NCBI RefSeq assembly: GCF_039531105.1
Contig: NZ_BAAAPK010000001.1
Coordinates: 3,135,915 to 3,199,914, forward strand
Source: Microbacterium lacus
Lineage (GTDB): Bacteria; Actinomycetota; Actinomycetes; Actinomycetales; Microbacteriaceae
Direction of reading: 5' to 3'
DNA: 64,000 nt
Shown one piece after another: positions 1-8,215 of this stretch (positions within the stretch are counted from its first letter, which is position 1; every line of letters begins with the position of its first letter). A program made the position numbers and the translations under genes. Below the pieces are notes generated by a model, which saw only the letters and a program-made list of their open reading frames with translations, searched no databases and was not told where the DNA came from.

Positions 1-688
1 CGGCCAGCAGGGACTCCGGCGTGGTGTCGGCGATGACGCGACCGGCCCGCAACAGGATCAGGCGATCGCAGCGGACGGCTTCGTCCATGACGTGACTGCT
101 CACGATGAGCGTCGCGCCACGGTCGGCGAGCGAGCGGAAGATCGCCCACAGCTCGGCGCGCAGGACCGGATCCAGCCCCACCGTCGGCTCATCGAGCACG
201 ATCAGCGCAGGCGAGCCGAGCATCGCCACCGCGAGGGACACCCGGCTCTTCTGCCCACCGCTGAGGGAGGTGACCGTCTGATCCGCCTGATCCGCGAGGC
301 CCACCTCGGTGATGACGCGCGCGATGTCGCTGCGGGGCGCTCCGATGAGACGGGCGAAATATGTCAGGTTCTGACGGACCGTGAGGTCGTCGTACACCGA
401 CGCCGCCTGGGTGTCGTAAGCCACACGGTGCCGCTGCAGCGCGGAGCCGGCCGGCTCTGCGAGAACCTCGACGTCTCCCCCGGCGATTCTCTGCACCCCG
501 ACGATCGATCGGATCAGCGTGGTCTTGCCGCATCCCGACGGACCGAGGAAGCCGGTGATGCGGCCTCGGGGAATCGCGAGATCGAGGCCGTCGAACACGA
601 CCGTACGGCCCCGCGTCACGCGCAGCCCGCGAACGCTCACCGCCACATCAGCCGACGCCGACAGCGCGGCATCCTCGATATTCATCAT
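1..688 (-). CDS. ABC transporter ATP-binding protein (3' part beyond window)
   Basis: This is the N-terminal part of an ABC ATPase, cut by the window start. Translation of the minus strand shows a Walker A motif (GPSGCGKTT), the signature LSGGQKSRVSL and Walker B LIVLDEP followed by a switch-type region (IVSSHVMDEA), in the order typical of multidrug or antibiotic ABC-2 exporter ATPases. Two in-frame ATGs (688 and 685) are possible starts; a perfect inverted repeat overlaps them. The membrane subunit would be expected beyond position 1. The TetR gene upstream on the same strand is a plausible regulator (inference). Confidence 0.85.
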   Translation of the reverse strand, partial: MMNIEDAALSASADVAVSVRGLRVTRGRTVVFDGLDLAIPRGRITGFLGPSGCGKTTLIRSIVGVQRIAGGDVEVLAEPAGSALQRHRVAYDTQAASVYDDLTVRQNLTYFARLIGAPRSDIARVITEVGLADQADQTVTSLSGGQKSRVSLAVAMLGSPALIVLDEPTVGLDPVLRAELWAIFRSLADRGATLIVSSHVMDEAVRCDRLILLRAGRVIADTTPESLLA

Positions 689-701
689 GCGATGAATATC
701 G
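676..701. promoter_or_regulatory. Inverted repeat overlapping the ABC ATPase start (putative operator)
   Basis: Two 11-bp arms, CGATATTCATC and GATGAATATCG, are perfectly complementary and separated by 4 bp (ATGC). The element covers the start codon of the ABC ATPase gene. Its length and symmetry fit a dimeric repressor site. The TetR protein encoded at 1066-1671 is the nearest candidate ligand, which is inference only. Confidence 0.6.
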
Positions 702-718
702 CGCCGCTTGTGCGGCGC
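701..718. terminator. Short GC hairpin between DUF4287 gene and ABC gene
   Basis: GCGCCGC and GCGGCGC pair around a TTGT loop, 17 bp downstream of the DUF4287 stop on the minus strand. There is no T tract, so it may be a weak or factor-assisted terminator or part of the adjacent regulatory palindrome. Confidence 0.35.
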
Positions 719-735
719 GTCAAGACCCGCGCGCG

Positions 736-1026
736 TCAGCCGGCGGGGTTGGTCGCCTTGCCGTCGAGCCAGAGTGTGTCCGTCGCGTCGCTGTGCGTGC
801 CGCCGGAGCCCACGTGCTTCGCGTCGATCCGATCGCCCTTGGTGATCACGTGCACGAGTGCCATGGCATGGCCGCGACCAAGACCGTAGTCCTCCGCGAG
901 CCACGCGATGATCTCGCCGGCCTTCGTTCCGGGTCCGAAGCCTCGGGCGTCCGCGAGGGCGACGAACTCCCGCGGCGTGAGCCCGGTCTTGCCTTCGATG
1001 TTGTCGAGGTATGCCTGAAAGGACAT
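736..1026 (-). CDS. DUF4287 domain-containing protein
   Basis: The 96-residue product fits the small DUF4287 family: an N-terminal helix region (SFQAYLDNIEGKTGLTPREF), a central GTKAGEIIAWLAEDYGLGRGHAMAL segment and a C-terminal DTLWLDGK. The family has no established biochemical role. The start has a purine-rich GGAGGAAG sequence just upstream. It lies 39 bp after the TetR gene on the same strand and may be cotranscribed with it. Confidence 0.85.
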   Translation of the reverse strand: MSFQAYLDNIEGKTGLTPREFVALADARGFGPGTKAGEIIAWLAEDYGLGRGHAMALVHVITKGDRIDAKHVGSGGTHSDATDTLWLDGKATNPAG

Positions 1027-1065
1027 ACTTCCTCCGTTCGGTTGCGCGTCACGCCGTCAGGGGCG

Positions 1066-1671
1066 TCAGCTGGTGAGATAAGCCTGGACTGCGGGGCCGA
1101 CACGCCGGACGATCTCGTCGACGTCGGCCGAGGCGAGGGCCGGCAGCTGCAGCACGTGACGGGCGATGAGCAGCCCGGCGATCTGGCTGGCCACGAGGGA
1201 GGCGCGGAGGGCGGCATCGGGGACCTGGAGCCGGCCTGCGATGCGCCCGATCAGTTCGCGTCGCAGAAACCCGGCCAGCAACGGGGTCGTGAGGCGGTTG
1301 CCGATCCCGGCGCGCAGCAGCGTGATGCCGCGCGTGCGCACATCGGGGTGCTCCCACGCCTCGAGGACGTACCGGACGATCCGCTCGCCGAGCTCGTCGT
1401 CGGGCCCGTCCAGAAGCTGCGGGATGTCCAGGTCGGGACGCATCGGCGCACCGACCACCTGCGTGAAGAGATCCGCCTTCGTGCCGAAGTAATGATGGAC
1501 GAGCGCGGCGTCCACGCCGGCTCGCGCCGCGATGCCGCGCATGGTCGCACCGTCGTAGCCCAGCTCTCCGAACTCATCGACCGCGGCTGAGACGATGCGG
1601 TCCGGTGCGTCCGACTCGCCGCCCTTCGGGCGACCGCGACGCCGGGGGGTCGGCACCACGAACTCGGGCAT
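1066..1671 (-). CDS. TetR/AcrR family transcriptional regulator
   Basis: The 201-residue protein has a basic N-terminal tail (RRRGRPKG), then a TetR helix-turn-helix around residues 24-65 with the signature MRGIAARAGVDAALVHHYFGTKADLF, and an all-helical C-terminal ligand domain with TetR_C-like features. It probably represses transcription and dissociates on ligand binding. The next genes on the same strand are DUF4287 and an ABC exporter-type ATPase, and this layout is common for TetR-controlled exporters. The inducer is not predictable from sequence. Confidence 0.9.
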   Translation of the reverse strand: MPEFVVPTPRRRGRPKGGESDAPDRIVSAAVDEFGELGYDGATMRGIAARAGVDAALVHHYFGTKADLFTQVVGAPMRPDLDIPQLLDGPDDELGERIVRYVLEAWEHPDVRTRGITLLRAGIGNRLTTPLLAGFLRRELIGRIAGRLQVPDAALRASLVASQIAGLLIARHVLQLPALASADVDEIVRRVGPAVQAYLTS

Positions 1672-1750
1672 GCGGTCAGCCTAGACCGGGTGCCGCAGCG
1701 ACCGGCGGCGGCATCCGCGTCCACGGCCCCGGACGGTGCCAGGATGAGGC

Positions 1751-2935
1751 ATGACCTTCGGGATGCGGCGCGATGTGCTGCGGCCGGCCGACTCGTCGCG
1801 GGCCGACCGCGTGACGTACGTCGAGCTGTTCTTCGACCTCGTCTTCGTCTTCGCGCTGACGCAGCTCTCCGCCTACCTCTACGAGAACCAGACCCCGCTC
1901 GGCGCCCTCGAGGGCGTGATCATGGTGTGCGCGCTGTGGTGGACATGGGTCTCGACGACGTGGGTGACGAACTGGCTCGATCCGGTCAAGCTCCCGGTGC
2001 GCGGCGCGGTGGTCGCCCTCGCGTTCGTCTCGTTCGTGATGAGCGTCGCGATCGCGGAGGCCTTCGGCGATCGGGCGTGGACGTTCGCGGTCGCCTACGT
2101 CGTGCTCCAGCTCGGCCGGACCGCGTTCATGGTCTGGGCGACGCGGCGGCACGGCGCGGCGGTTTCGCAGGACTTCACGCGCATCCTCGTCTGGCTCTCG
2201 GCGGGTGCCGTGCTGTGGATCGGCGGCGCGCTGGCTCCCCTGTCGCTGCAGCTGCCGCTCTGGGCCGCAGCGCTCGGCGTCGAGCTGGTCGGGACGATGC
2301 TGGGGTACCCGGTGCCCGGCCGCGGGCGCGTGGATCTGGCCGCGTGGGACGTCTCGGGTCCGCACATCGCGGAGCGCACCGCCCTGTTCGTGCTGATCGC
2401 GCTCGGCGAGGGGCTCCTGGTCACCGGCTTCGCGTTCGTCGCCACGGAGTCCTCGCCCGAGAGCATCGCCGCGATGATCGCGGCATTCGTCGCGGCGGCA
2501 TCCGCGTGGTGGATCTATTTCGATCACGGCGAGCGCATCGGCGCGGAGGCGATCGACGCGTCGCCCGCGCCCGGTCGTCTCGTGCGGACGGCCTACACCT
2601 GGATCCACCTCGCGATCGTGGCGGGGATCGTCCTGCTGAGCGTCGGCGACAAAGAGGCCCTCGGCCACCCGCACGAGCACGATGTGCCCGCGACCGTGGT
2701 CACCCTCGGCGGACCTCTCCTGTTCCTCGTGGGGACACTCCTGTTCCGCCGGGTGCTCGAGCATCGATGGGTCCGTGCGCAGATCGCGGGCCTGGTCGGC
2801 ATCCTGCTGCTCATCCCGGCCGCCCTCGTCCTCGACGCCCTCGGCGAGTCCCTCGCCGTCGCCGCGGTACTCGCACTCACCGCAGCGGCCGAGACCGTCG
2901 CCCGCGTACGACGGGGGCGGCGCGCCGGCGGCTGA
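1751..2935 (+). CDS. Low temperature requirement protein A (LtrA) family membrane protein
   Basis: The 394-residue polytopic membrane protein begins with the LtrA family signature (RVTYVELFFDLVFVFAL followed by LWWTWVSTTWVTNWLDP) and has about ten hydrophobic segments. LtrA was named for a Listeria mutant that grew poorly in the cold; the molecular function is unknown. ATG 1751 is preceded by a short GAGG. It is divergent from the TetR gene, with 79 bp between the two starts. Confidence 0.88.
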   Translation: MTFGMRRDVLRPADSSRADRVTYVELFFDLVFVFALTQLSAYLYENQTPLGALEGVIMVCALWWTWVSTTWVTNWLDPVKLPVRGAVVALAFVSFVMSVAIAEAFGDRAWTFAVAYVVLQLGRTAFMVWATRRHGAAVSQDFTRILVWLSAGAVLWIGGALAPLSLQLPLWAAALGVELVGTMLGYPVPGRGRVDLAAWDVSGPHIAERTALFVLIALGEGLLVTGFAFVATESSPESIAAMIAAFVAAASAWWIYFDHGERIGAEAIDASPAPGRLVRTAYTWIHLAIVAGIVLLSVGDKEALGHPHEHDVPATVVTLGGPLLFLVGTLLFRRVLEHRWVRAQIAGLVGILLLIPAALVLDALGESLAVAAVLALTAAAETVARVRRGRRAGG

Positions 2936-2996
2936 GGTCCGGGGGCTGGCCCTTCGCTGGACACGATGCGCGGCATCCGCGCTTCACGGACCGCAG

Positions 2997-4334
2997 ATCA
3001 GGTCCACCGAGCGGCCGCACTCCGGCTTCGGTGGGCGGAATTCGCCCCTTCGGTCGCGAGTGCGCAGCGCATGGCGTCCACCGAACTCCGGGCCATTCCT
3101 CCCCAACTCCCGTGCCGCTGCGGTTTCTGCACCGCTTCGTCCGGCTCGCCCCGACGGGGCCGGCCCAGGGGAAGGGTGAGGGGATGCCGCGCCGCCCGTC
3201 ACCGCTTCCCCCACCGCTCGGCGACACATTCTCGGTGCGCGCCGCGCGCGAGGCCGGCGTGACCGGCGCGCGCCTCCGCGCGCGAGACCTGGAGTCGCCC
3301 TTCAGCGGAGTGCGACGTCTGCGAAAGCCGGACGAGGTTCCGCAGGATCACGACGACTCTCCGACGGCAGCGTGCGCACGGGTCGCGACTGCCCGGCTGG
3401 TATCGACAGCGCACGCGTACGGCACGGTGATGTCCGAAGAGGCGTTCTTCTGCCACGTCACCGCCGCCGCGATCTGGGGCCTGCCGCTGCCGTTGCGCGT
3501 GCTCCGCATGGAATCCCGATCGAGTCCGACCGGCACGCGGGGTGAGCGGCCGATCGATGTGGGCGTCCGCCTTCCACGGCGCGGCCCACGCGTCTCCGGC
3601 GTCCGGACACACCGGCTCGCCGGGGAGCTGCTCTCTGTGCGCGAGGTCGGCGGACGGCGCGTCACGAGTCCGGCCACCACCTGGGCCCAGCTCGCGGAGG
3701 AGCTGACCGTGGACGAGCTGATCATCGTCGGCGATGCGATCGTGCACCAGCCCCGCGGCAGGAACGCGATCAAGGGCGCGCCCGGTTCGGGTCTGGCGAC
3801 ACTCGATCAGCTTGCCGCGGCGGCGACCGCGGGCAGGAGAACCGGGGTGGAGAAGCTCCGCCAGGCGCTTCCCCACATCCGGGCCGGGAGCATGTCACCG
3901 CCGGAGACGCAGCTCCGTCTCGCTGCGACCCGAGCGGGGTTACCCGAACCGGCGCTCGACTTCGACGTCCTCGATCCGAGCGGTGCGATGATCGGCTTCA
4001 CCGAACTCGCGTATCCCCGATGGATGATCCTGATCGAGTTCGAAGGAGACCACCACCGTGTGAGTCGTGCACAGTGGGACCGCGACATCGAGAAGCACGC
4101 CCGCTGCGTCGAGCTCGGCTGGAACGTTCTGCGGTTCACCGGCCGGCATGTCTACCCGACCCCGGAGCCGGCCGTCGCGAGGATCCGCGCCGCGCTCGTG
4201 CGCGCGGGATGGCACCCCGGACCGGAGCCGCGCATTGCACGTTGACTCGGTGGACGGCATCCGTCGACACGGCGCCGACGTCAACGCACAATGCGTCCAC
4301 CTGCGCCCTGCCCCGCGAACTCGGTGGACACCAT
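2997..4334. repeat. Four copies of a 14-bp motif bracketing the DUF559-like gene
   Basis: The motif ATGNNGTCCACCGA occurs at 3071-3084, with a weaker match at 2997-3010 (ATCAGGTCCACCGA), and in the opposite orientation at 4247-4260 and 4321-4334. Two copies precede and two follow the coding sequence at 3184-4245, in inverted relation. The 248 bp before the gene and 143 bp after it hold no other gene. The function is unknown; it might be a regulatory motif or the trace of an inserted unit. Confidence 0.5.
3184..4245 (+). CDS. DUF559-like protein with a Vsr-type nuclease fold
   Basis: The 353-residue product resembles the many actinobacterial proteins with an AbiEi-like N-terminal region (FCHVTAAAIWGLPLP near residue 92) and a C-terminal DUF559/Vsr-like endonuclease domain. 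The latter shows MILIEFEGDHHR and a spaced W-RDIEKHARCVELGW-VLRFTG pattern near residues 280-325, where E and D positions suggest a metal site. Start 3184 follows AAGGGTGAGGGG. The open frame continues upstream without a credible ribosome site. No partner toxin or antitoxin gene is adjacent, so its role is open. Four copies of a 14-bp motif surround the gene. Confidence 0.75.
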   Translation: MPRRPSPLPPPLGDTFSVRAAREAGVTGARLRARDLESPFSGVRRLRKPDEVPQDHDDSPTAACARVATARLVSTAHAYGTVMSEEAFFCHVTAAAIWGLPLPLRVLRMESRSSPTGTRGERPIDVGVRLPRRGPRVSGVRTHRLAGELLSVREVGGRRVTSPATTWAQLAEELTVDELIIVGDAIVHQPRGRNAIKGAPGSGLATLDQLAAAATAGRRTGVEKLRQALPHIRAGSMSPPETQLRLAATRAGLPEPALDFDVLDPSGAMIGFTELAYPRWMILIEFEGDHHRVSRAQWDRDIEKHARCVELGWNVLRFTGRHVYPTPEPAVARIRAALVRAGWHPGPEPRIAR

Positions 4335-4388
4335 CCGAGGCGATCGCCCGATGGATGCGACGCATCAGGCCGACCGAACGCCTGGCGC

Positions 4389-5888
4389 TCAGCACTCGAT
4401 GACGTTCACCGCGAGGCCGCCCTCGCTGGTCTCCTTGTACTTCGTGGACATGTCGATCCCGGTCTGACGCATCGTCTCGACGACGGCGTCGAGCGAGACG
4501 TAGTGACTGCCGTCGCCGCGCAGCGCGAGGCGGGCGGCGGTCACGGCCGTCGACGCGGCGATCGCGTTGCGCTCGATGCACGGGATCTGCACGAGTCCGC
4601 CGACCGGATCGCACGTGAGTCCGAGGTGATGCTCCATCGCGATCTCGGCGGCGTTCTCGATCTGCCGGTTCGTGCCGCCCATCACCGCGGTGAGCCCGCC
4701 CGCCGCCATCGCGCACGCCGACCCGACCTCGGCCTGACACCCGCCCTCGGCGCCCGAGATCGACGCGTTCGCCTTGAACAGCGACCCCAGCGCGGTCGCC
4801 GTGAGGAGGAACCGACGGATGCCGCGCCGGCGGTTCGCCTCGGCGACGAGCTCTTCGTCCACGACGTCGGGAACCACCGGCCCGAGCTGCTGTCGGGCGG
4901 CGAAGCCGAGGAGGGCGCTTCCGACGAGCTCGCCGTGCGGCGTCACCGCGTTGCCGACGCCGAGCCCGGAGTCGGCGAGGAAGCGCCACCAGTACATCGC
5001 GACGGCGGGGAGGATGCCGGCCGCTCCGTTCGTGGGAGCGGTGACGACCCGTCCGCCGGCAGCGTTCTCCTCGTTCACGGCGAGCGCGAACGCGCCCAGC
5101 CACTCGCCCGGGAGCTCGCGGTGGCCGCCGGCCTCCGCGTCCTCGAGCTGCGCACGGATCGCGCCCGCACGGCGTTTGACGCGCAGCATCCCGGGAAGCA
5201 CGCCGTCCGAGTGCAGGCCCGCCTCCACGCACGCGGCCATGGTGTCCCAGATGCGGTCGAGGCCGTCGGCGATCTCCTCGTCCGACCGCAGCGCCTCCTC
5301 GTTCATGCGTGCGGCTTCGGCGATCGTGATGCCGCGCTCGTCGCACAGCGCGATGAGCGCTTCCGCACTGTCGAACGCGAGCGGATACGCGTGCGCGGCG
5401 ACGCGCGGCGGCTCGCCCTCGCGCCGGATGAACCCGCCTCCGACGGAGTAGTAGGTGTCCGCCGCCAGGGGTGCGGCATCCGCCCCCCAGGCCTCGAGCG
5501 TCATCGCGTTGGGATGCCCGGGCAGGCGGGTGCGCGGGGCGAACGCGATGTCGGTCTTCTCGAACGGCACCGCGTGCGTGCCGGCCAACAGGAGCGATTC
5601 GCCCGCCGTCCAGTCGGTCCACGCCGCGCGGACCTCTGCGGGCTCGACGGTCTCGGGCGAGAGCCCGCGCAGGCCTGCGACGACCGCGTCGGGGGTGCCG
5701 TGTCCGATGCCGGTCGCGCCGAGCGACCCGTACAGGGTGCAGGTCACCCGTGAGACGCGATCGAGCAGTCGCTCCTCGCGCAGACGGGTCGCGAAATCGT
5801 GGGCCGCCCGCATGGGGCCGACCGTGTGGGAGCTCGAGGGTCCTACTCCGATGGAGAACAGCTCGAACGCCGAGACGTATGCGCTCAC
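4389..5888 (-). CDS. sdaA: L-serine ammonia-lyase (L-serine dehydratase), iron-sulfur type
   Basis: The enzyme converts L-serine to pyruvate and ammonia in the cytoplasm. The 499-residue single-chain form carries both subdomains: the N-terminal beta domain begins SAFELFSIGVGPSSSHTVGPMRAA and the C-terminal alpha domain has PTNGAAGILPA. Cysteines in GGCQAEVGSACAM and CDPVGGLVQIPCIERN fit the ligands of the oxygen-sensitive [4Fe-4S] cluster. It appears monocistronic and is convergent with the DUF559-like gene. The length is normal for actinobacterial SdaA. Confidence 0.95.
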   Translation of the reverse strand: MSAYVSAFELFSIGVGPSSSHTVGPMRAAHDFATRLREERLLDRVSRVTCTLYGSLGATGIGHGTPDAVVAGLRGLSPETVEPAEVRAAWTDWTAGESLLLAGTHAVPFEKTDIAFAPRTRLPGHPNAMTLEAWGADAAPLAADTYYSVGGGFIRREGEPPRVAAHAYPLAFDSAEALIALCDERGITIAEAARMNEEALRSDEEIADGLDRIWDTMAACVEAGLHSDGVLPGMLRVKRRAGAIRAQLEDAEAGGHRELPGEWLGAFALAVNEENAAGGRVVTAPTNGAAGILPAVAMYWWRFLADSGLGVGNAVTPHGELVGSALLGFAARQQLGPVVPDVVDEELVAEANRRRGIRRFLLTATALGSLFKANASISGAEGGCQAEVGSACAMAAGGLTAVMGGTNRQIENAAEIAMEHHLGLTCDPVGGLVQIPCIERNAIAASTAVTAARLALRGDGSHYVSLDAVVETMRQTGIDMSTKYKETSEGGLAVNVIEC

Positions 5889-5918
5889 ACGCTCCAGGCT
5901 ACGCCGCCGGCTCCTCGA

Positions 5919-6251
5919 CTACTGGATGCGCGCGACCTGGATGCGGACGAGCGTGTCCTCCTCGGGGTGCCGTGCGAGCAGCGCGTCGGCGACCCGGCCC
6001 GCCACGTCGCGCGCGGAGTCCTGAGCCGAGGCGGCGATGCGCGCCGTCACGGACGTGCCGCCGGACTCGGGACGCACGGATACGCTCGGCGTCGCCACGG
6101 ACGTGCCGGTCACCGCGGCGACGACTCTGCCGGAGACGAGGCCCAGCGTGCTCTGCGCGGGGAAGAGGCCGGCGACGCCGTCGACCGCGAGCACGGCCGC
6201 ATCGTCCGTGAAATCCTCACCCGGGGCGGGAATGGGGTCGATCGTGCTCAT
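5919..6251 (-). CDS. Small Asp23/Gls24-like protein
   Basis: The start codon overlaps the stop of the upstream gene (ATGA, 6248-6251), so translation is probably coupled. The 110-residue product has TLGLVSGRVVAAVTG, an alternating VSVRPESGGTSVTARI strand region and a helical SAQDSARDVAGRVADALLARH segment, which matches the Asp23 fold pattern (DUF322). It is the last gene of the sigma factor operon. Its likely role is at the envelope with the other Asp23-type proteins (inference). Confidence 0.7.
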   Translation of the reverse strand: MSTIDPIPAPGEDFTDDAAVLAVDGVAGLFPAQSTLGLVSGRVVAAVTGTSVATPSVSVRPESGGTSVTARIAASAQDSARDVAGRVADALLARHPEEDTLVRIQVARIQ

Positions 6252-6838
6252 CCTCGGTCCTTCAGGCTTTCGACGCCGTGGATGTCCTCCACGGTGACGT
6301 TGACGGCAGTGACGTTCAGGTCGGTGTGCTGGGCGAGGACCCGGCGGACGAGTTCCTGCAACGTCGCGGAGAGTTCCTGCATCGGCATCCCCCACGCGAC
6401 GCTCGCGCTGAGGCGGATCTCCACCGGCGCTCCGGGCTCCTCGGCATCGCCGATGATCTCGGTGCGGCCGACGTACAGTCCGTCGATCGTGTCGCCCGTC
6501 GCGCGCAGCAGCGAACGCACCGCCCCCTCGGTCACCGTGATGTGCACCCGGGGGTCGGGATGCCGGATCGGGAACTCGCGGCCGGCGCGCAGCTCGGTGC
6601 GCACGGTGTCCATGATCGCGGCGAACCAGCTCTCGGGCGGCGCGGGCAGCTGGGCGGCGTCTTCGCTGATGAGGTCGCGCGACAGGACACCGACGCGGGT
6701 CAGGGCATCGAGGGCGTTCAGGCACGAGGGGCATTCCTCGATCGACGGATCGCGCGGGACCCGCCCGCGATCGAGGTAGTCACTGAGCTCTTCGAGCGTC
6801 TTGCCGCAGTCGAGGACCGGGGCGTCGAAATCGCTCAT
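6248..6838 (-). CDS. Asp23/Gls24 family protein with N-terminal cysteine (anti-sigma-like) motif
   Basis: The 196-residue protein has two parts. Residues 1-45 contain C11 and a CPSC pair at 36-39, a spacing close to zinc anti-sigma (ZAS) proteins, although the usual histidine four residues before the CxxC is serine. Residues about 85-190 are an Asp23/Gls24 domain (HITVTEGAVRSLLRA, IRLSASVAWGM, VNVTVEDIHG). Start 6838 is chosen over ATG 6844 because GGAGGA sits 6 bp upstream of it and abuts the other. The ATG overlaps the sigma factor stop (ATGA). Translational coupling to a sigma gene is typical of anti-sigma factors, so that role is inferred. Confidence 0.75.
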   Translation of the reverse strand: MSDFDAPVLDCGKTLEELSDYLDRGRVPRDPSIEECPSCLNALDALTRVGVLSRDLISEDAAQLPAPPESWFAAIMDTVRTELRAGREFPIRHPDPRVHITVTEGAVRSLLRATGDTIDGLYVGRTEIIGDAEEPGAPVEIRLSASVAWGMPMQELSATLQELVRRVLAQHTDLNVTAVNVTVEDIHGVESLKDRG

Positions 6839-7407
6839 CGCCATTCCTCCATTCGGATCATGATGCTCGTTCTGGCTCGCGCCAGGTTTCCGCGGACGGT
6901 GCTGACCGGGAGATCGAGTTCTGCCGCGATCTCGTGGTAGCTCATGTCCGCCACTTCCCGGAGCAGCCAACACCGCCGCTGCCCTTCCGGCAGCTCATCC
7001 AGTGCGAGCGACAGCGCGTGCAGCTGGGCGTTGCGCACTGCTCGCGATTCGGGCTGCGTATCGGCCGAAACCGCGACGTCGAAACCTTCCAGCGCGGCCT
7101 CCGAGGGCCTTCTCTTCACCTGCAGGAGCGCCTCTCGGCTGGCGATCCTCATCAACCAGGCTCTCACAGCCGAGCCGTCGCGCAAGGTGGGGAGCTGGTT
7201 CCACGCCACCAGGAACGCGTCCTGCACCACGTCGTCCGCCGCCGAGAGCGACCCGACGATCCGCGAGACGTAGGCGCGCATGAGGGGCGAGTGCCTCCGC
7301 ACGAGCTCGCCGAAGGCATCGGCATCCTGATCCACCGCCCGCTCGACCAGGATCTGGTCGGAGATCTCGCCCAAAGACGCGGTTTCCCACGTTCCTCCAC
7401 CGGCCAC
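6835..7407 (-). CDS. ECF-type RNA polymerase sigma factor
   Basis: The 190-residue protein has sigma region 2 (DADAFGELVRRHSPLMRAYVSRIVG then DDVVQDAFLVAWNQLPTLRDGSAVRAWLMRIA) and region 4 (LPEGQRRCWLLREVADMSYHEIAAELDLPVSTVRGNLARAR). GTG 7407 is preferred because GGGGGAA lies 5 bp upstream; GTG 7449 in the same frame is an alternative. The stop overlaps the next start in an ATGA. It is divergent from the Asp23/AmaP operon starting at 7542, which is its most likely target (inference). Confidence 0.85.
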   Translation of the reverse strand: MAGGGTWETASLGEISDQILVERAVDQDADAFGELVRRHSPLMRAYVSRIVGSLSAADDVVQDAFLVAWNQLPTLRDGSAVRAWLMRIASREALLQVKRRPSEAALEGFDVAVSADTQPESRAVRNAQLHALSLALDELPEGQRRCWLLREVADMSYHEIAAELDLPVSTVRGNLARARTSIMIRMEEWR

Positions 7408-7541
7408 CAAGATTCCCCCGAAACTTTTTTGTGACGTTTTCGTGCGCACGTGCCTCTTATCTGTAAAGCGAACGTAACGCTTCCGGATGCGGCCACGCAG
7501 GTGGTTGCCTCCGGTCCATCGAACGAGATAAGGAAACGAAA

Positions 7542-8030
7542 ATGGCTTCCGAGAACCAGAACACCGAGAAGGTCACCACCCCCGCCGAGAAGGGTCTGCC
7601 CGCGGCGCGCGTGGACCGCAGCTTCGCCTCGACCCGCATCCCCGCGGACGCGAACGCCGCCGGCCGCACCACGATCGCCGACGGCGTCGTGGCCAAGGTC
7701 GCCGGGATCGCCGCCCGTGAGGTCCCGGGTGTCTACGCCCTCGGCGGTGGCGGCGCGCGCGCGCTCGGCGCGATCCGCGACGTCATCAACGCGACCGACC
7801 TCACGCAGGGCGTCAAGGTCGAGGTGGGCGAGACGCAGGCCGCCGCCGATCTCACGATCGTCGTCGAGTACCCGGCCGCCATCCAGGAGGTCGCGTCGAA
7901 CGTGCGCGCCGCCGTCGCCGGCGCCATCACGCGCCTGGTGGGCCTGGAGGTCGTCGAGGTCAACGTCGAGGTCAACGACGTGCACCTGCCCGGCGACGAC
8001 AGCGCCAACGACGAGTCGCGCGTCTCATGA
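7542..8030 (+). CDS. Asp23/Gls24 family envelope stress response protein
   Basis: The 162-residue product is a full Asp23 protein: GRTTIADGVVAKVAGIAAREVPGVYALG is followed by VKVEVGETQAAADLTIVVEYP and a C-terminal VEVNVEVNDVHLPGD strand. In Staphylococcus the family forms membrane-anchored filaments through AmaP and affects cell-wall homeostasis. It heads a five-gene run and ends in an ATGA overlap with the next gene. An AAGGAAACGAA ribosome site precedes ATG 7542. Confidence 0.9.
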   Translation: MASENQNTEKVTTPAEKGLPAARVDRSFASTRIPADANAAGRTTIADGVVAKVAGIAAREVPGVYALGGGGARALGAIRDVINATDLTQGVKVEVGETQAAADLTIVVEYPAAIQEVASNVRAAVAGAITRLVGLEVVEVNVEVNDVHLPGDDSANDESRVS

Positions 8031-8215
8031 GCCCGACCATCGCCGGCGCCCTGATCGGCGCCCTCCTCGCGCTCGCCGCGCTGCTGTTCGGGTTCTGGGG
8101 CTTCCTGCTGGTCGCCCTGTTCATGGGCATCGGTGCGCTCGTGGGCCGGGTGGCGTCGGGCAAGCTCGACGTCCGCGGTCTTGCGAACGCGTTCTCGGGT
8201 CGGCGCACGTCGTAA
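8027..8215 (+). CDS. Small membrane protein, DUF2273-like
   Basis: The 62-residue protein is nearly all one hydrophobic hairpin (IAGALIGALLALAALLFGFW then FLLVALFMGIGALVG) with a short basic tail (GRRTS). DUF2273-like small membrane proteins accompany Asp23 and AmaP in Firmicutes operons, and the position here agrees. It overlaps Asp23 by 4 bp upstream and the next gene by one base (TAATG), indicating tight coupling. Confidence 0.75.
   Translation: MSPTIAGALIGALLALAALLFGFWGFLLVALFMGIGALVGRVASGKLDVRGLANAFSGRRTS

Noticed and set aside
1690..4245. A single 851-residue protein
   Set aside because: The frame runs through LtrA in another frame and only becomes a plausible protein at ATG 3184, which has a ribosome binding site.
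7441..7541. Promoter motif recognised by the ECF sigma factor between the divergent operons
   Set aside because: There is a CGTGCGCACG palindrome and AAGCG-N7-CGCTT, but no convincing GGAAC/CGT-type -35/-10 pair with correct spacing, so no promoter is called.
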